NCBI GenBank assembly: GCA_002344785.1
Contig: DDUL01000010.1
Location: 1 to 11,336, forward strand
Reading direction: 5' to 3'
DNA length: 11,336 nt
From: Bdellovibrionaceae bacterium UBA2339
GTDB taxonomy: Bacteria; Bdellovibrionota; Bdellovibrionia; Bdellovibrionales; JAMPXM01
Under the pieces are notes generated by a model, which saw nothing but the letters and a program-made list of their open reading frames with translations, did no database searches and was not told the DNA's origin. Every line of letters begins with the position of its first letter. Position 1 is the first letter of the stretch. The position numbers were made by a program, and so were the translations under genes. Of this stretch, positions 1-6,718 are shown in pieces.

Positions 1-3
1 ACG

Positions 4-23
4 ACCAGCCAAGTGAGCCAGCT
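4..23 (+). repeat. Dispersed intergenic repeat, copy 1
   Basis: This is one of three matches in the window to the consensus ACCASNCAAGTGWGCCAGCT. This copy has the core CAAGTGAGCCAGCT at 10-23, preceded by ACCAG and one spacer base. The core is identical to that of copy 2 at 5238-5257 on the other strand. It lies at the very edge of the window, so any partner arm to its left cannot be seen. All three copies are outside genes. Confidence 0.55.
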
Positions 24-118
24 GAAAGTCGTAACGCGGCCCGCATTCCCTCCCCAAGGTGCCAAATTGGAACTTTTCTTTTGGCCAAGCCCAGAATTTT
101 AGCAATGATCTTAGGCGA

Positions 119-146
119 AGCTTCGACTGACGGATCAGCCGAAGCT
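119..146 (+). other. Strong hairpin in the leader of the metallopeptidase gene
   Basis: AGCTTCG (119-125) pairs with CGAAGCT (140-146). After one A/C mismatch, CTGA (127-130) pairs with TCAG (135-138) around a CGGA loop, giving 11 paired positions in 28 nt. No T-run follows on either strand, so a simple intrinsic terminator is unlikely. The hairpin lies about 160 nt before the peptidase start and could be a leader or mRNA-stability element, or a protein-binding palindrome. Confidence 0.5.
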
Positions 147-307
147 CGATGTCCCTCAGGCCAGTGAAGATCGAGAGCGAAGCACGCCCCTCCCAAGGAC
201 ACGACTTCCGAGCTCGACGGAGTTCAGGAACCGAACTTCTCCCTTCTGCGCATTCGACGGCCATCGAAACCACCGCAGGTTTGCGGACCCAAGGAGAGGG
301 GAAGAAA

Positions 308-1228
308 ATGTCATCGTCGAATGGCTTTAAGGCGCTCGCGCGCCGCGTATTCACCACAACCACACTGCTCGCTGGACTCGGCACATCTTTGAGTCCGGCT
401 CAGGCTCATACCTTGTGCGAAGGCTTCTTACCGGAAAATGATATGCGCATTCCGGTCGGCTTTAAGGGTAGCTTCCGCGGTCTTTCCGGCAGCGGCGTGA
501 CCGAAGCTGAGTTCAACGATGTGTTGAATCGCATCGAAAAGATTTACGCGCCGATCGTTCGAAAAGAAGGCGGCAACCTCCAAGTGAAACGCCTTTGGTC
601 GGATGCAACAGTGAACGCTTCCGCTCAACAAATCGGCTCCAACTGGGTGCTGAATATGTACGGCGGCTTAGCACGTCACCCCGCTACCAACATCGAAGGC
701 TTCGCACTTGTGGCCTGCCATGAGATGGGCCATCACATTGGCGGCGCTCCCAAGATCGCCGGCTGGTTCGGCATGAATGGCTGGGCGACCAACGAAGGTG
801 GTTCAGATTACTTTGCAACACTCAAGTGCCTGCGGTTGATGTTCGCAACCGATGACAACGAAGCCATCCTCACTCAACGCCCACCGGATGCTTATGCTGC
901 ACAACTTTGCGACAAGCAGTTCGCGCGACCTGAAGATCGCTTGATTTGTAAGCGGATCAGCTTAGGTGGCACTTCCGTCGCAGGCCTCTTTCAAGCCCTG
1001 CGCAAAGAAACCACACCTCCCCGCTTCGACACTCCGGATACTTCGCGAGTTCGCAAAACCAACGACAATCACCCAGCGACTCAGTGCCGCATGGACACAT
1101 ATTTGGCAGGCGCGCTTTGCCCTGTTGATGTCTCCGTCGGTTTGAGCAATTCGGATTACCGCCAGGGTTCTTGCGTTGAGGGCGCTGACTCAGTCGGCTT
1201 CCGCCCTCGCTGCTGGTTTGCGCCTTAA
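308..1228 (+). CDS. Secreted putative zinc metallopeptidase (HExxH, NExxSD)
   Basis: This encodes a 306-residue protein of no family I can name with certainty. The start at 308 is chosen because an AGGAG-type ribosome site lies at 292-296 and because it gives a clean signal peptide: a basic N-terminus, a hydrophobic core around residues 15-29 and an AQA cleavage site ending at residue 33. The product is therefore probably exported to the periplasm or beyond. The sequence HEMGHH at 138-143 matches the HExxH zinc site with catalytic Glu139. The sequence NEGGSD at 162-167 follows with the third-ligand Glu163 spaced much as in thermolysin-like gluzincins. The mature part contains several cysteines, which suggests disulfides. 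The substrate is unknown. It ends 25 nt before the SNF2 gene, but a functional link is not evident. The zinc-site assignment is strong, and the peptidase activity is inferred from it. Confidence 0.8.
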   Translation: MSSSNGFKALARRVFTTTTLLAGLGTSLSPAQAHTLCEGFLPENDMRIPVGFKGSFRGLSGSGVTEAEFNDVLNRIEKIYAPIVRKEGGNLQVKRLWSDATVNASAQQIGSNWVLNMYGGLARHPATNIEGFALVACHEMGHHIGGAPKIAGWFGMNGWATNEGGSDYFATLKCLRLMFATDDNEAILTQRPPDAYAAQLCDKQFARPEDRLICKRISLGGTSVAGLFQALRKETTPPRFDTPDTSRVRKTNDNHPATQCRMDTYLAGALCPVDVSVGLSNSDYRQGSCVEGADSVGFRPRCWFAP

Positions 1229-1247
1229 GTGGTTTCAGTGCTAAATT
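1218..1247 (+). promoter_or_regulatory. Possible promoter of the SNF2 gene, possibly giving a leaderless mRNA
   Basis: The hexamers TTGCGC (1218-1223) and TAAATT (1242-1247) each match 4 of 6 positions of the sigma-70 consensus, with an 18-nt spacer. The ATG at 1254 begins exactly 6 nt after the -10-like hexamer, so transcription would start at or next to the start codon. The gene has no visible Shine-Dalgarno sequence. The -35-like hexamer overlaps the end of the peptidase gene. The call is weak on its own but is mirrored by the hydrolase gene at 8941. Confidence 0.3.
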
Positions 1248-1253
1248 GGCGTG

Positions 1254-4200
1254 ATGGCCTCAACCTCACGCCCAGGCGCTGATTCCAGTTCAACCGCGAT
1301 TGCAGCCAATGCACTTGTTGGCATTGTACTCGCCCAGAACTTCGCCAAACGCTTCGGTCGCACCGAAGCGTTTTCACTTCCTGAGCATGCCGTTTGGACT
1401 TCCCGGCGCGAAGTCATTCCAGCCTCACGCCCACTCAGTGAGGGCGAGTTGCAGCCGAATTGGGTTTCACCGCTCTGGCGACCCAATGATGTTCCACTTC
1501 TCTATCATCCTGATCATGGGGGCTCGGCCTCGCGTGGTGTGGCGACGACCATGGAGTGGATGGATGCGGAAGCTCAGTGCCTCCAATACTTATTCGCAGA
1601 TGGGCTTTGCCTGACGGCTGCTGAGCTTCTTCGCCATCCGCGCGGTCGCGAAATTCCACGCCCACTTTTGCCACTGAGCTTGCAGTTACGGCCCGAGTTT
1701 GAGCGTGCGCAGTTTGCTCATCGTATGCCGCCCGGAGGTCTTCGACCTCACTGGCTCGCAACGACGGATCATTGCATGGCCTCGGTGCTCGCAGCGGTTG
1801 AGCGGCTGAACAAGACTTTGTTTGCGGAAGATGGACACGAAGTGAAGATTTACTTCACGACATCCGTCGACAAGAAGCGCGAGCGCACAGCAGTTCGACT
1901 CGATGGGCTCGACACGCGCTGGGCTGAAGGAGCGCTCATTTGGCGCATCTCCACGAATTCGGATTCTTCAAGTTCGCATGCAGATCGGCCGGAGGCCTCG
2001 CCACGAATTTCACGTGGCGAAGTGCGTGTACGCCTGGATGTGCCCGACGAATTCGCAACCGACACCTATCGACTGGATCCTGTGAGCGGTCGCCTCCAAT
2101 TTCACAACTGGCGAGAGCGTCTCGATGCACTCCGTGCGCAATTAAGCTTAAGTTTGCAAGTTCGCCCCGAGCCCGTAGTTGCCGACATCCCCGGCGACGC
2201 AGCGTCGGCGCAAGCCTCGGCACACCTTTCTCCCTCGACCTCTTCGACAAGCGGCGCCCCAGGTGCCGCACTTCAGTCGCAAACTTTCACCGACGACGAT
2301 GGTAGCTTGCGCGTGCGCGGTCACGCGCAGATCCAAGCTTTGATCCGCGAGCTCGAAAATCAAACTGCGCAGTCAGGTGATCGACTGCTCATCGAGCCAC
2401 GCCAGTTGACCTTGGCGCCAACTGCCGCGCTGCCGCGACTGGCGATCTCAGGCGATGCAACGTTCCGCCTTCGCTTCGCCATTCAGCTGGAAAACTCGCC
2501 CACTCGCCTGGAGGCGCATGGCTTCCCGCGCGCCATGAATTATCTGATCTACTTGCTTCACTCTGGCTTCGGCGCGACCACGGGCTTTGCCAACACACAA
2601 ATCGCTCATCAGCGGCGAGGCCTCAAACGCGAGCGAGATCTCAAACTGCTTCGTCATATCGGCTTTGCGAATCTCTTGTTCTTCGAGGCCGCATCGCTCG
2701 CACTTGGACTACCAGGTTCAGACGGAGAGTTGATCCCCAACGCTCAAGTGTTGCGACATCGTCTCTATCTCAAATTCGCGGCCTTTGTTTCCAAAGGTGA
2801 TCAGTGGAACCCGCAGGCCGAGCACGATGAGCCTCGAGGTTTTGAACATCTTGTCAGCGAAGGCCTCATCGCCTTGCTTGACGGCCTCATCGATCAGATT
2901 CTTGACGATGGCCGAGCCGAAAAGTCCACGCACATCTACATCCCCGAGGGCGAGATCGCGATTCCGGGCGTATCGCGCAATGTACTTCGCCTGCTTCGCG
3001 CGCTGGTCGGCGATCTCGCCAATGAAACAGCTGGCGCCTGCTTTACAAAAGTTCGCTCGCAAGCTTTTGAAAACTTCTTCCACAATCGCCCTGGTTTTGA
3101 TCGCGAAGACTGGGTTATTCGCCCAGAAATTTCGGCCGAGGCCGACGCGCGACTGATCTACACACCCGGAGTGAACGAAAGATTCGTCATCCCAACTGCC
3201 AAACTTCCGCCCCGTGGTGCGCAACTTCTGAGTCTTGCACACTTTGGCTTTGAACTTTCGCTCGACGGCAAATCCGTCGAAAAGATTCGTGAAGGCGAGT
3301 TCCGGCCTGAGTTTCAGCTCACTGAAGGCGTCAACCCACAAGACGTACAAAGCTTGGCGCTTGGCAATCGCAAGATCGATTGGTTTGAACTTCATCCCAA
3401 ATTTTTCTTCAAAGGAAAAGAGCTCGCGGTCGAAGACGCGCTTCGATTATCCAGAGAAGGCGTCATCGAATTCGAAGGCCGTTACTATCTTCTCGAGCAA
3501 AAAGAACTTCCAAGCCTTAAGCGCCTCACCCGTTTTTGGGAGAGCTTGCATGGCGGCGGTGATCTGCTCGCCGAGCCGACGAAGCGTCGGCGCACTGAAG
3601 AAACTTTTTTCCAGCTGCCACGTTCACGCGCACTTGAGCTGCTCGCCCTACGCGCATCCGGAATCGACATCCAAGGAGGCGAGCGTTGGAAAGAAATTTG
3701 CGAATTCTATGATCGGCTCGATCAATTGCGCGAGCCCTTGCAGCTACCTGACACATTCAAAGCGCAACTTCAGCCTTACCAGATGACGGGCGTTCAGTGG
3801 CTCGATGACATTCGTCGCCTTGGCCTCGGCGGAATTTTGGCTGACGACATGGGACTTGGAAAGACCGTCACAAGCCTCGCCTTTCTTGAAATGGAAAGAT
3901 GTCGAGGCCGTCTCGGCCCGACACTCATCCTCGTTCCGACTTCACTCACCTACAATTGGCTCTCCGAAGCGGCACGTTTCGCACCCGAGTTGCGACTGCA
4001 TCTATTCAACTCCCGAGATCCCGAAGGCCTTCTCGACTTTGTCCGCCAAAGTTGGGAGCTTCCCAACAATTCGGCCGATCGTCATTCCGGCGTGGTGATC
4101 TCAACCTATGGATTGGTCCAAGAAAATGTCGACATCTTCCGCCAAGTGAAGTGGGACATCGCCATCTTCGACGAGGCCCAAGCTCTCAAGACCATCACAA

Positions 4201-5237
4201 CCAAGCGCACAACCGCCGTTCGTCAATTGGATGCCGGATTTAAAATTTGCCTGACTGGCACCCCGCTTGAAAATCATTACGGCGAATTCTACTCACTGTT
4301 TGATTTGTGCGTGCCCGGAGCGCTCGGCGAGCTGCCCGCCTTCCGCGAACGCTTCGTCAATCCGGTTCGCGTGATGCGCGATGATCTCGATGAGCTCAAA
4401 CAACGCACAAAGCCCTTGCTGCTTCGTCGCACCAAACAACAAGTGATGAGCCAGCTTCCAGAAAAGCGCGAGATCACGCTGAAGCTGCCATTTGAAGACG
4501 AACAACGACGCATCTACCGAGACATTGCCACGAGCTACAATCGCCAGATCCGCGATCGCATTGCCAACGAGGGCGAAGGCAAGACTCAGCTGCAAATGCT
4601 CACCGCGCTACTTCGATTGCGCCAAGTATGCTCGGATCCATCGGGCGTACCCGGCGTGCAATATCAGCAGGAGCCCCCAAAGATCAGCACGCTCATTGAT
4701 GCCATCACTGAGGTGGTCGCCGAGGGCGCATCCGCCCTGATCTTCACGCAGTTCTTGGCAACTTTCCAACGCCTTCGCGACGCCCTTCAAGCCGCAGGCG
4801 TTACGCACTTTGATATGTCCGGACAAGACTCGCGTGTGGAGCGCGAGCGCAAACTGCGCGCCTTTGAAGAGCACGATGGCGGCGCCGTCATGCTCATGAC
4901 ACTCAAAACAGGTGGCGTGGGCCTGAACTTAGTCAAAGCGACTTATGTGTTCCACGTCGAGCCTTGGTGGAATCCGGCCGTCGAGAATCAGGCCACGGAC
5001 CGAGCCCACCGGATCGGACAGACGAAATCCGTCCAAGTCTATCGGTACATCATTCAAGATTCCGTTGAGGAGAAGATCGAGATTCTCAAGGAGCTCAAGA
5101 GTAAACGCTTCGACGCCTTGTTTGGCGTCACCGCTGAAAACGTTCAAGAGCTTGAAACAACACCCACCGAGAAGGACGAAATCGGACAGGGCAATAATCG
5201 ACTGTCGCAGAAGGACTTTGAGTTCTTGCTCTCCTAA
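1254..5237 (+). CDS. Very large SNF2-family DNA-dependent ATPase
   Basis: This is a 1327-residue Swi2/Snf2 (superfamily 2) ATPase, expected to move along double-stranded DNA or remodel protein-DNA complexes in the cytoplasm. The motor lies in about the last 480 residues. It has motif I DDMGLGKT (864-871), motif II DEAQ (973-976), motif III LTGTP (1000-1004), motif V TGGVGLN (1219-1225) and motif VI DRAHRIGQ (1249-1256), all intact. Before it, around 703-770, a block starting KIDWFELH resembles the helicase-associated region of bacterial SNF2 proteins. The first 700 residues are not recognised. I see no SWIM zinc finger there, and a Ser/Ala/Gly-rich linker lies near 315-345. An in-frame TAA at 1242-1244 limits the start to GTG 1251 or ATG 1254. 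No ribosome site is visible. No methylase, nuclease or phospholipase neighbour points to a defence system, so general DNA or transcription maintenance is the default inference. Confidence 0.9.
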   Translation: MASTSRPGADSSSTAIAANALVGIVLAQNFAKRFGRTEAFSLPEHAVWTSRREVIPASRPLSEGELQPNWVSPLWRPNDVPLLYHPDHGGSASRGVATTMEWMDAEAQCLQYLFADGLCLTAAELLRHPRGREIPRPLLPLSLQLRPEFERAQFAHRMPPGGLRPHWLATTDHCMASVLAAVERLNKTLFAEDGHEVKIYFTTSVDKKRERTAVRLDGLDTRWAEGALIWRISTNSDSSSSHADRPEASPRISRGEVRVRLDVPDEFATDTYRLDPVSGRLQFHNWRERLDALRAQLSLSLQVRPEPVVADIPGDAASAQASAHLSPSTSSTSGAPGAALQSQTFTDDDGSLRVRGHAQIQALIRELENQTAQSGDRLLIEPRQLTLAPTAALPRLAISGDATFRLRFAIQLENSPTRLEAHGFPRAMNYLIYLLHSGFGATTGFANTQIAHQRRGLKRERDLKLLRHIGFANLLFFEAASLALGLPGSDGELIPNAQVLRHRLYLKFAAFVSKGDQWNPQAEHDEPRGFEHLVSEGLIALLDGLIDQILDDGRAEKSTHIYIPEGEIAIPGVSRNVLRLLRALVGDLANETAGACFTKVRSQAFENFFHNRPGFDREDWVIRPEISAEADARLIYTPGVNERFVIPTAKLPPRGAQLLSLAHFGFELSLDGKSVEKIREGEFRPEFQLTEGVNPQDVQSLALGNRKIDWFELHPKFFFKGKELAVEDALRLSREGVIEFEGRYYLLEQKELPSLKRLTRFWESLHGGGDLLAEPTKRRRTEETFFQLPRSRALELLALRASGIDIQGGERWKEICEFYDRLDQLREPLQLPDTFKAQLQPYQMTGVQWLDDIRRLGLGGILADDMGLGKTVTSLAFLEMERCRGRLGPTLILVPTSLTYNWLSEAARFAPELRLHLFNSRDPEGLLDFVRQSWELPNNSADRHSGVVISTYGLVQENVDIFRQVKWDIAIFDEAQALKTITTKRTTAVRQLDAGFKICLTGTPLENHYGEFYSLFDLCVPGALGELPAFRERFVNPVRVMRDDLDELKQRTKPLLLRRTKQQVMSQLPEKREITLKLPFEDEQRRIYRDIATSYNRQIRDRIANEGEGKTQLQMLTALLRLRQVCSDPSGVPGVQYQQEPPKISTLIDAITEVVAEGASALIFTQFLATFQRLRDALQAAGVTHFDMSGQDSRVERERKLRAFEEHDGGAVMLMTLKTGGVGLNLVKATYVFHVEPWWNPAVENQATDRAHRIGQTKSVQVYRYIIQDSVEEKIEILKELKSKRFDALFGVTAENVQELETTPTEKDEIGQGNNRLSQKDFEFLLS

Positions 5238-5257
5238 AGCTGGCTCACTTGCGTGGT
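5238..5257 (-). repeat. Dispersed intergenic repeat, copy 2
   Basis: On the minus strand this matches ACCASNCAAGTGWGCCAGCT, with the core AGCTGGCTCACTTG on the plus strand at 5238-5251. It begins on the base right after the SNF2 stop codon and is inverted relative to copy 3. A possible pairing of GCTGG (5239-5243) with CCAGC (5264-5268) could form a hairpin with a 20-nt loop. Confidence 0.55.
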
Positions 5258-5281
5258 CGCAAACCAGCCCGAACCAGGCTC

Positions 5282-5306
5282 AAACCTCTAAGATGATTGA
5301 GGTTTT
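5282..5306 (+). terminator. Possible weak terminator after the SNF2 gene
   Basis: AAACCTC (5282-5288) pairs with GAGGTTT (5299-5305) across a 10-nt loop, and the right arm runs into four T residues (5303-5306). It lies 45 nt after the SNF2 stop, between convergent genes. The stem is short and AT-rich at its base and the T-run is minimal, so it may terminate poorly. No better terminator is visible in the spacer. Confidence 0.3.
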
Positions 5307-5409
5307 GCCATCTCCGAGGGCGTATAATCACCGCTGCGCTCGCCATAGGTCACATGACAAATCCCAAGAGATCTCGCTCGACGGAGGGGAGCTGCACCCC
5401 TGGCCCTGC

Positions 5410-5437
5410 CTGGCACAACCACTCAAGTGTGCCAGCT
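5410..5437 (+). repeat. Dispersed intergenic repeat, copy 3, within a hairpin
   Basis: The match to ACCASNCAAGTGWGCCAGCT covers 5418-5437. The repeat forms the right side of a hairpin: CTGGCACA (5410-5417) pairs perfectly with TGTGCCAG (5428-5435) around a 10-nt loop. It ends 5 nt before the stop codon of the minus-strand lipoprotein gene. With copy 2 it brackets a 200-bp segment with inverted ends (5238-5437), a miniature-element-like arrangement, although I see no flanking target duplication. Confidence 0.55.
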
Positions 5438-5442
5438 GGAAA

Positions 5443-6447
5443 TTAGTAAGTGGTGTCGAGCATAAAATCCCCCGCACTCGCCTCAACTTGAAAGTTCTCA
5501 TGCGCGCCCAAGAAGCAAGCGACTAAATCATCGCGAAGTGCGTGAGGCGAAGTCGTGCTTTTGGCGCCCACAAACGCACCGCCGCGATATTGCGCTTCAA
5601 TGCGCAGCCGTCCGGCACGCAATGGATCTTGCCGAATGCCTCCACTTGCGCAGGCTTGGAGTCGCGCCAGCAATGGCTCGAGGATCGCCTGATTCTGCTT
5701 AAGCCCGATGGCTTTGACTCGCACGATTTCATCTCGCGACTCAATTTCCTTGGGTAGCTCTTTGCCCGAAAATCCGGAAATGAGTTTTGATGTCCCACTT
5801 GGCCATTGCGCCGCAATCGAAGCTGCGAGTCGGGTGTTTTCCTCGCGCCCCGCCTCACGCACGCCTCGCAGAGTGCGTTCGTCGAAATCAAAAACGAACC
5901 AGCCCACGACGGAGACCGAGTTGGCCTTCACCACGATGCCATCGCGAAACAAGTCTTGAATCTCCCAAAGTCTCGTCACGCCACACCCCAAGCGCTGCGC
6001 ATCCCAAGTCCCTGGTTCCAAGGCCTGCACACTCACGGGCACGTCGGCTTTCAACTGCAAGAGTTTTTCACGGCCTGTTTCACGCTGGCGCAATCGAAGT
6101 CGGCAACCCGAATCGCCCACCAAGCGCGTGGAGCCGGTGAACGTCCACGCAAACACCATTCCGGTCCGCCGAGTTTCTTCCGAACTCAATGTGAAGTTCG
6201 GAAAGCTTGCCGGCGCCGAGGCCACTACAGCTTCCGTGGGACTCGAAGTTGCCTCACTGATGGGTTCAGAGGTGACTTTGCCAGAGGCCTCGCCTCGTTG
6301 AGCTGTCTTAAGACCCGCGCAAGCCACCAACGACAAAGACGTCATCACCACGCCAAACACGCTCAAGAGATCCGCAGATCTCACTCCACGCCCAGCCCAC
6401 GGCTTGGCAACGGTCATCTGTACTTCAATCCGTGACTGACTTTGCAT
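5443..6447 (-). CDS. Predicted lipoprotein with an AgmX/PglI-like C-terminal domain
   Basis: This encodes 334 residues. ATG 6447 is preferred because GAGGGAG on the minus strand (6459-6453) sits at proper ribosome-site spacing for it. The upstream GTG at 6453 overlaps that site. A hydrophobic stretch from about residue 26 ends in LVAC, a lipobox with Cys43 as the likely lipidated residue, so the protein should be membrane-anchored facing the periplasm. A Ser/Thr/Ala/Glu-rich linker (about 46-85) follows, then a beta-rich middle region (about 88-190) with two cysteines that I do not recognise. The last 80 residues have conserved-looking Cys266 and Cys311, a G-x-L-R-I-E strand and an alternating pattern recalling the AgmX/PglI C-terminal domain of gliding-motility proteins in myxobacteria, itself TonB-C-like. 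This last resemblance is from memory and moderate. It is convergent with the SNF2 gene. The function is unknown, possibly envelope scaffolding. Confidence 0.75.
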   Translation of the reverse strand: MQSQSRIEVQMTVAKPWAGRGVRSADLLSVFGVVMTSLSLVACAGLKTAQRGEASGKVTSEPISEATSSPTEAVVASAPASFPNFTLSSEETRRTGMVFAWTFTGSTRLVGDSGCRLRLRQRETGREKLLQLKADVPVSVQALEPGTWDAQRLGCGVTRLWEIQDLFRDGIVVKANSVSVVGWFVFDFDERTLRGVREAGREENTRLAASIAAQWPSGTSKLISGFSGKELPKEIESRDEIVRVKAIGLKQNQAILEPLLARLQACASGGIRQDPLRAGRLRIEAQYRGGAFVGAKSTTSPHALRDDLVACFLGAHENFQVEASAGDFMLDTTY

Positions 6448-6511
6448 ATCCACTCCCTCATCTCAATCATCAGTATTTTGACGCTCAGGCTATTCCTAGA
6501 GCGCCAGTTCG

Positions 6512-6547
6512 GGCCATAACTCAGGCCATAACTCAGGCCACAACTCG
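6512..6547. repeat. 12-bp tandem repeat, three units
   Basis: The unit GGCCATAACTCA occurs at 6512-6523 and again exactly at 6524-6535. A third copy with two changes (GGCCACAACTCG) is at 6536-6547. The repeat sits in the 271-bp spacer between the divergent lipoprotein and glycosyltransferase genes. A multiple of three would keep a reading frame, and on the minus strand it reads ELWP repeatedly, but no supported gene covers it. Confidence 0.85.
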
Positions 6548-6718
6548 AGTAACTTCCGGGACCAAGCACATGGCTCGATCCATTCACCCAGCCATTCAAC
6601 AGACATTGCGCACGTAAACACAAGTCCGCACACCACACTTGTCCATAGCCGCCAAAGAGATCGAGCTCGACTGTCTGGTGATTTGACCAAGGCCATGCTG
6701 GCGCCTCAAGCTTGAAGT

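Larger units (their letters stand above)
1..307. other. Upstream region of the metallopeptidase gene
   Basis: I see no convincing gene in this stretch. An open frame continues upstream from the peptidase start as far as an ATG at 149, but that extension has no ribosome site and would bury the signal peptide. The stretch holds a copy of the dispersed repeat (4-23), a strong hairpin (119-146) and a weak promoter candidate, TTGGCC at 81-86 and AATGAT at 104-109 with a 17-nt spacer. If that promoter is real, the mRNA leader is nearly 200 nt long and contains the hairpin. Confidence 0.5.

Noticed and set aside
149..307. N-terminal extension of the peptidase frame from ATG 149
   Set aside because: It has no ribosome site, and it would place 53 charged residues before a clear signal peptide that has its own AGGAG site.
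2718..3395. 225-codon open frame on the minus strand inside the SNF2 gene
   Set aside because: It lies wholly antisense to a strongly supported gene, resembles no family, and is explained by codon bias of the coding strand.
308..5237. Peptidase plus SNF2 ATPase as a two-gene defence system
   Set aside because: The peptidase is secreted and the ATPase is cytoplasmic. There is no methylase, nuclease or other defence partner, and the candidate promoter suggests separate transcription.
5806..6435. 209-codon plus-strand frame antisense to the lipoprotein gene
   Set aside because: It is rich in Arg/His/Ser with no domain logic, while the opposite strand has a ribosome site, a signal sequence and a lipobox.
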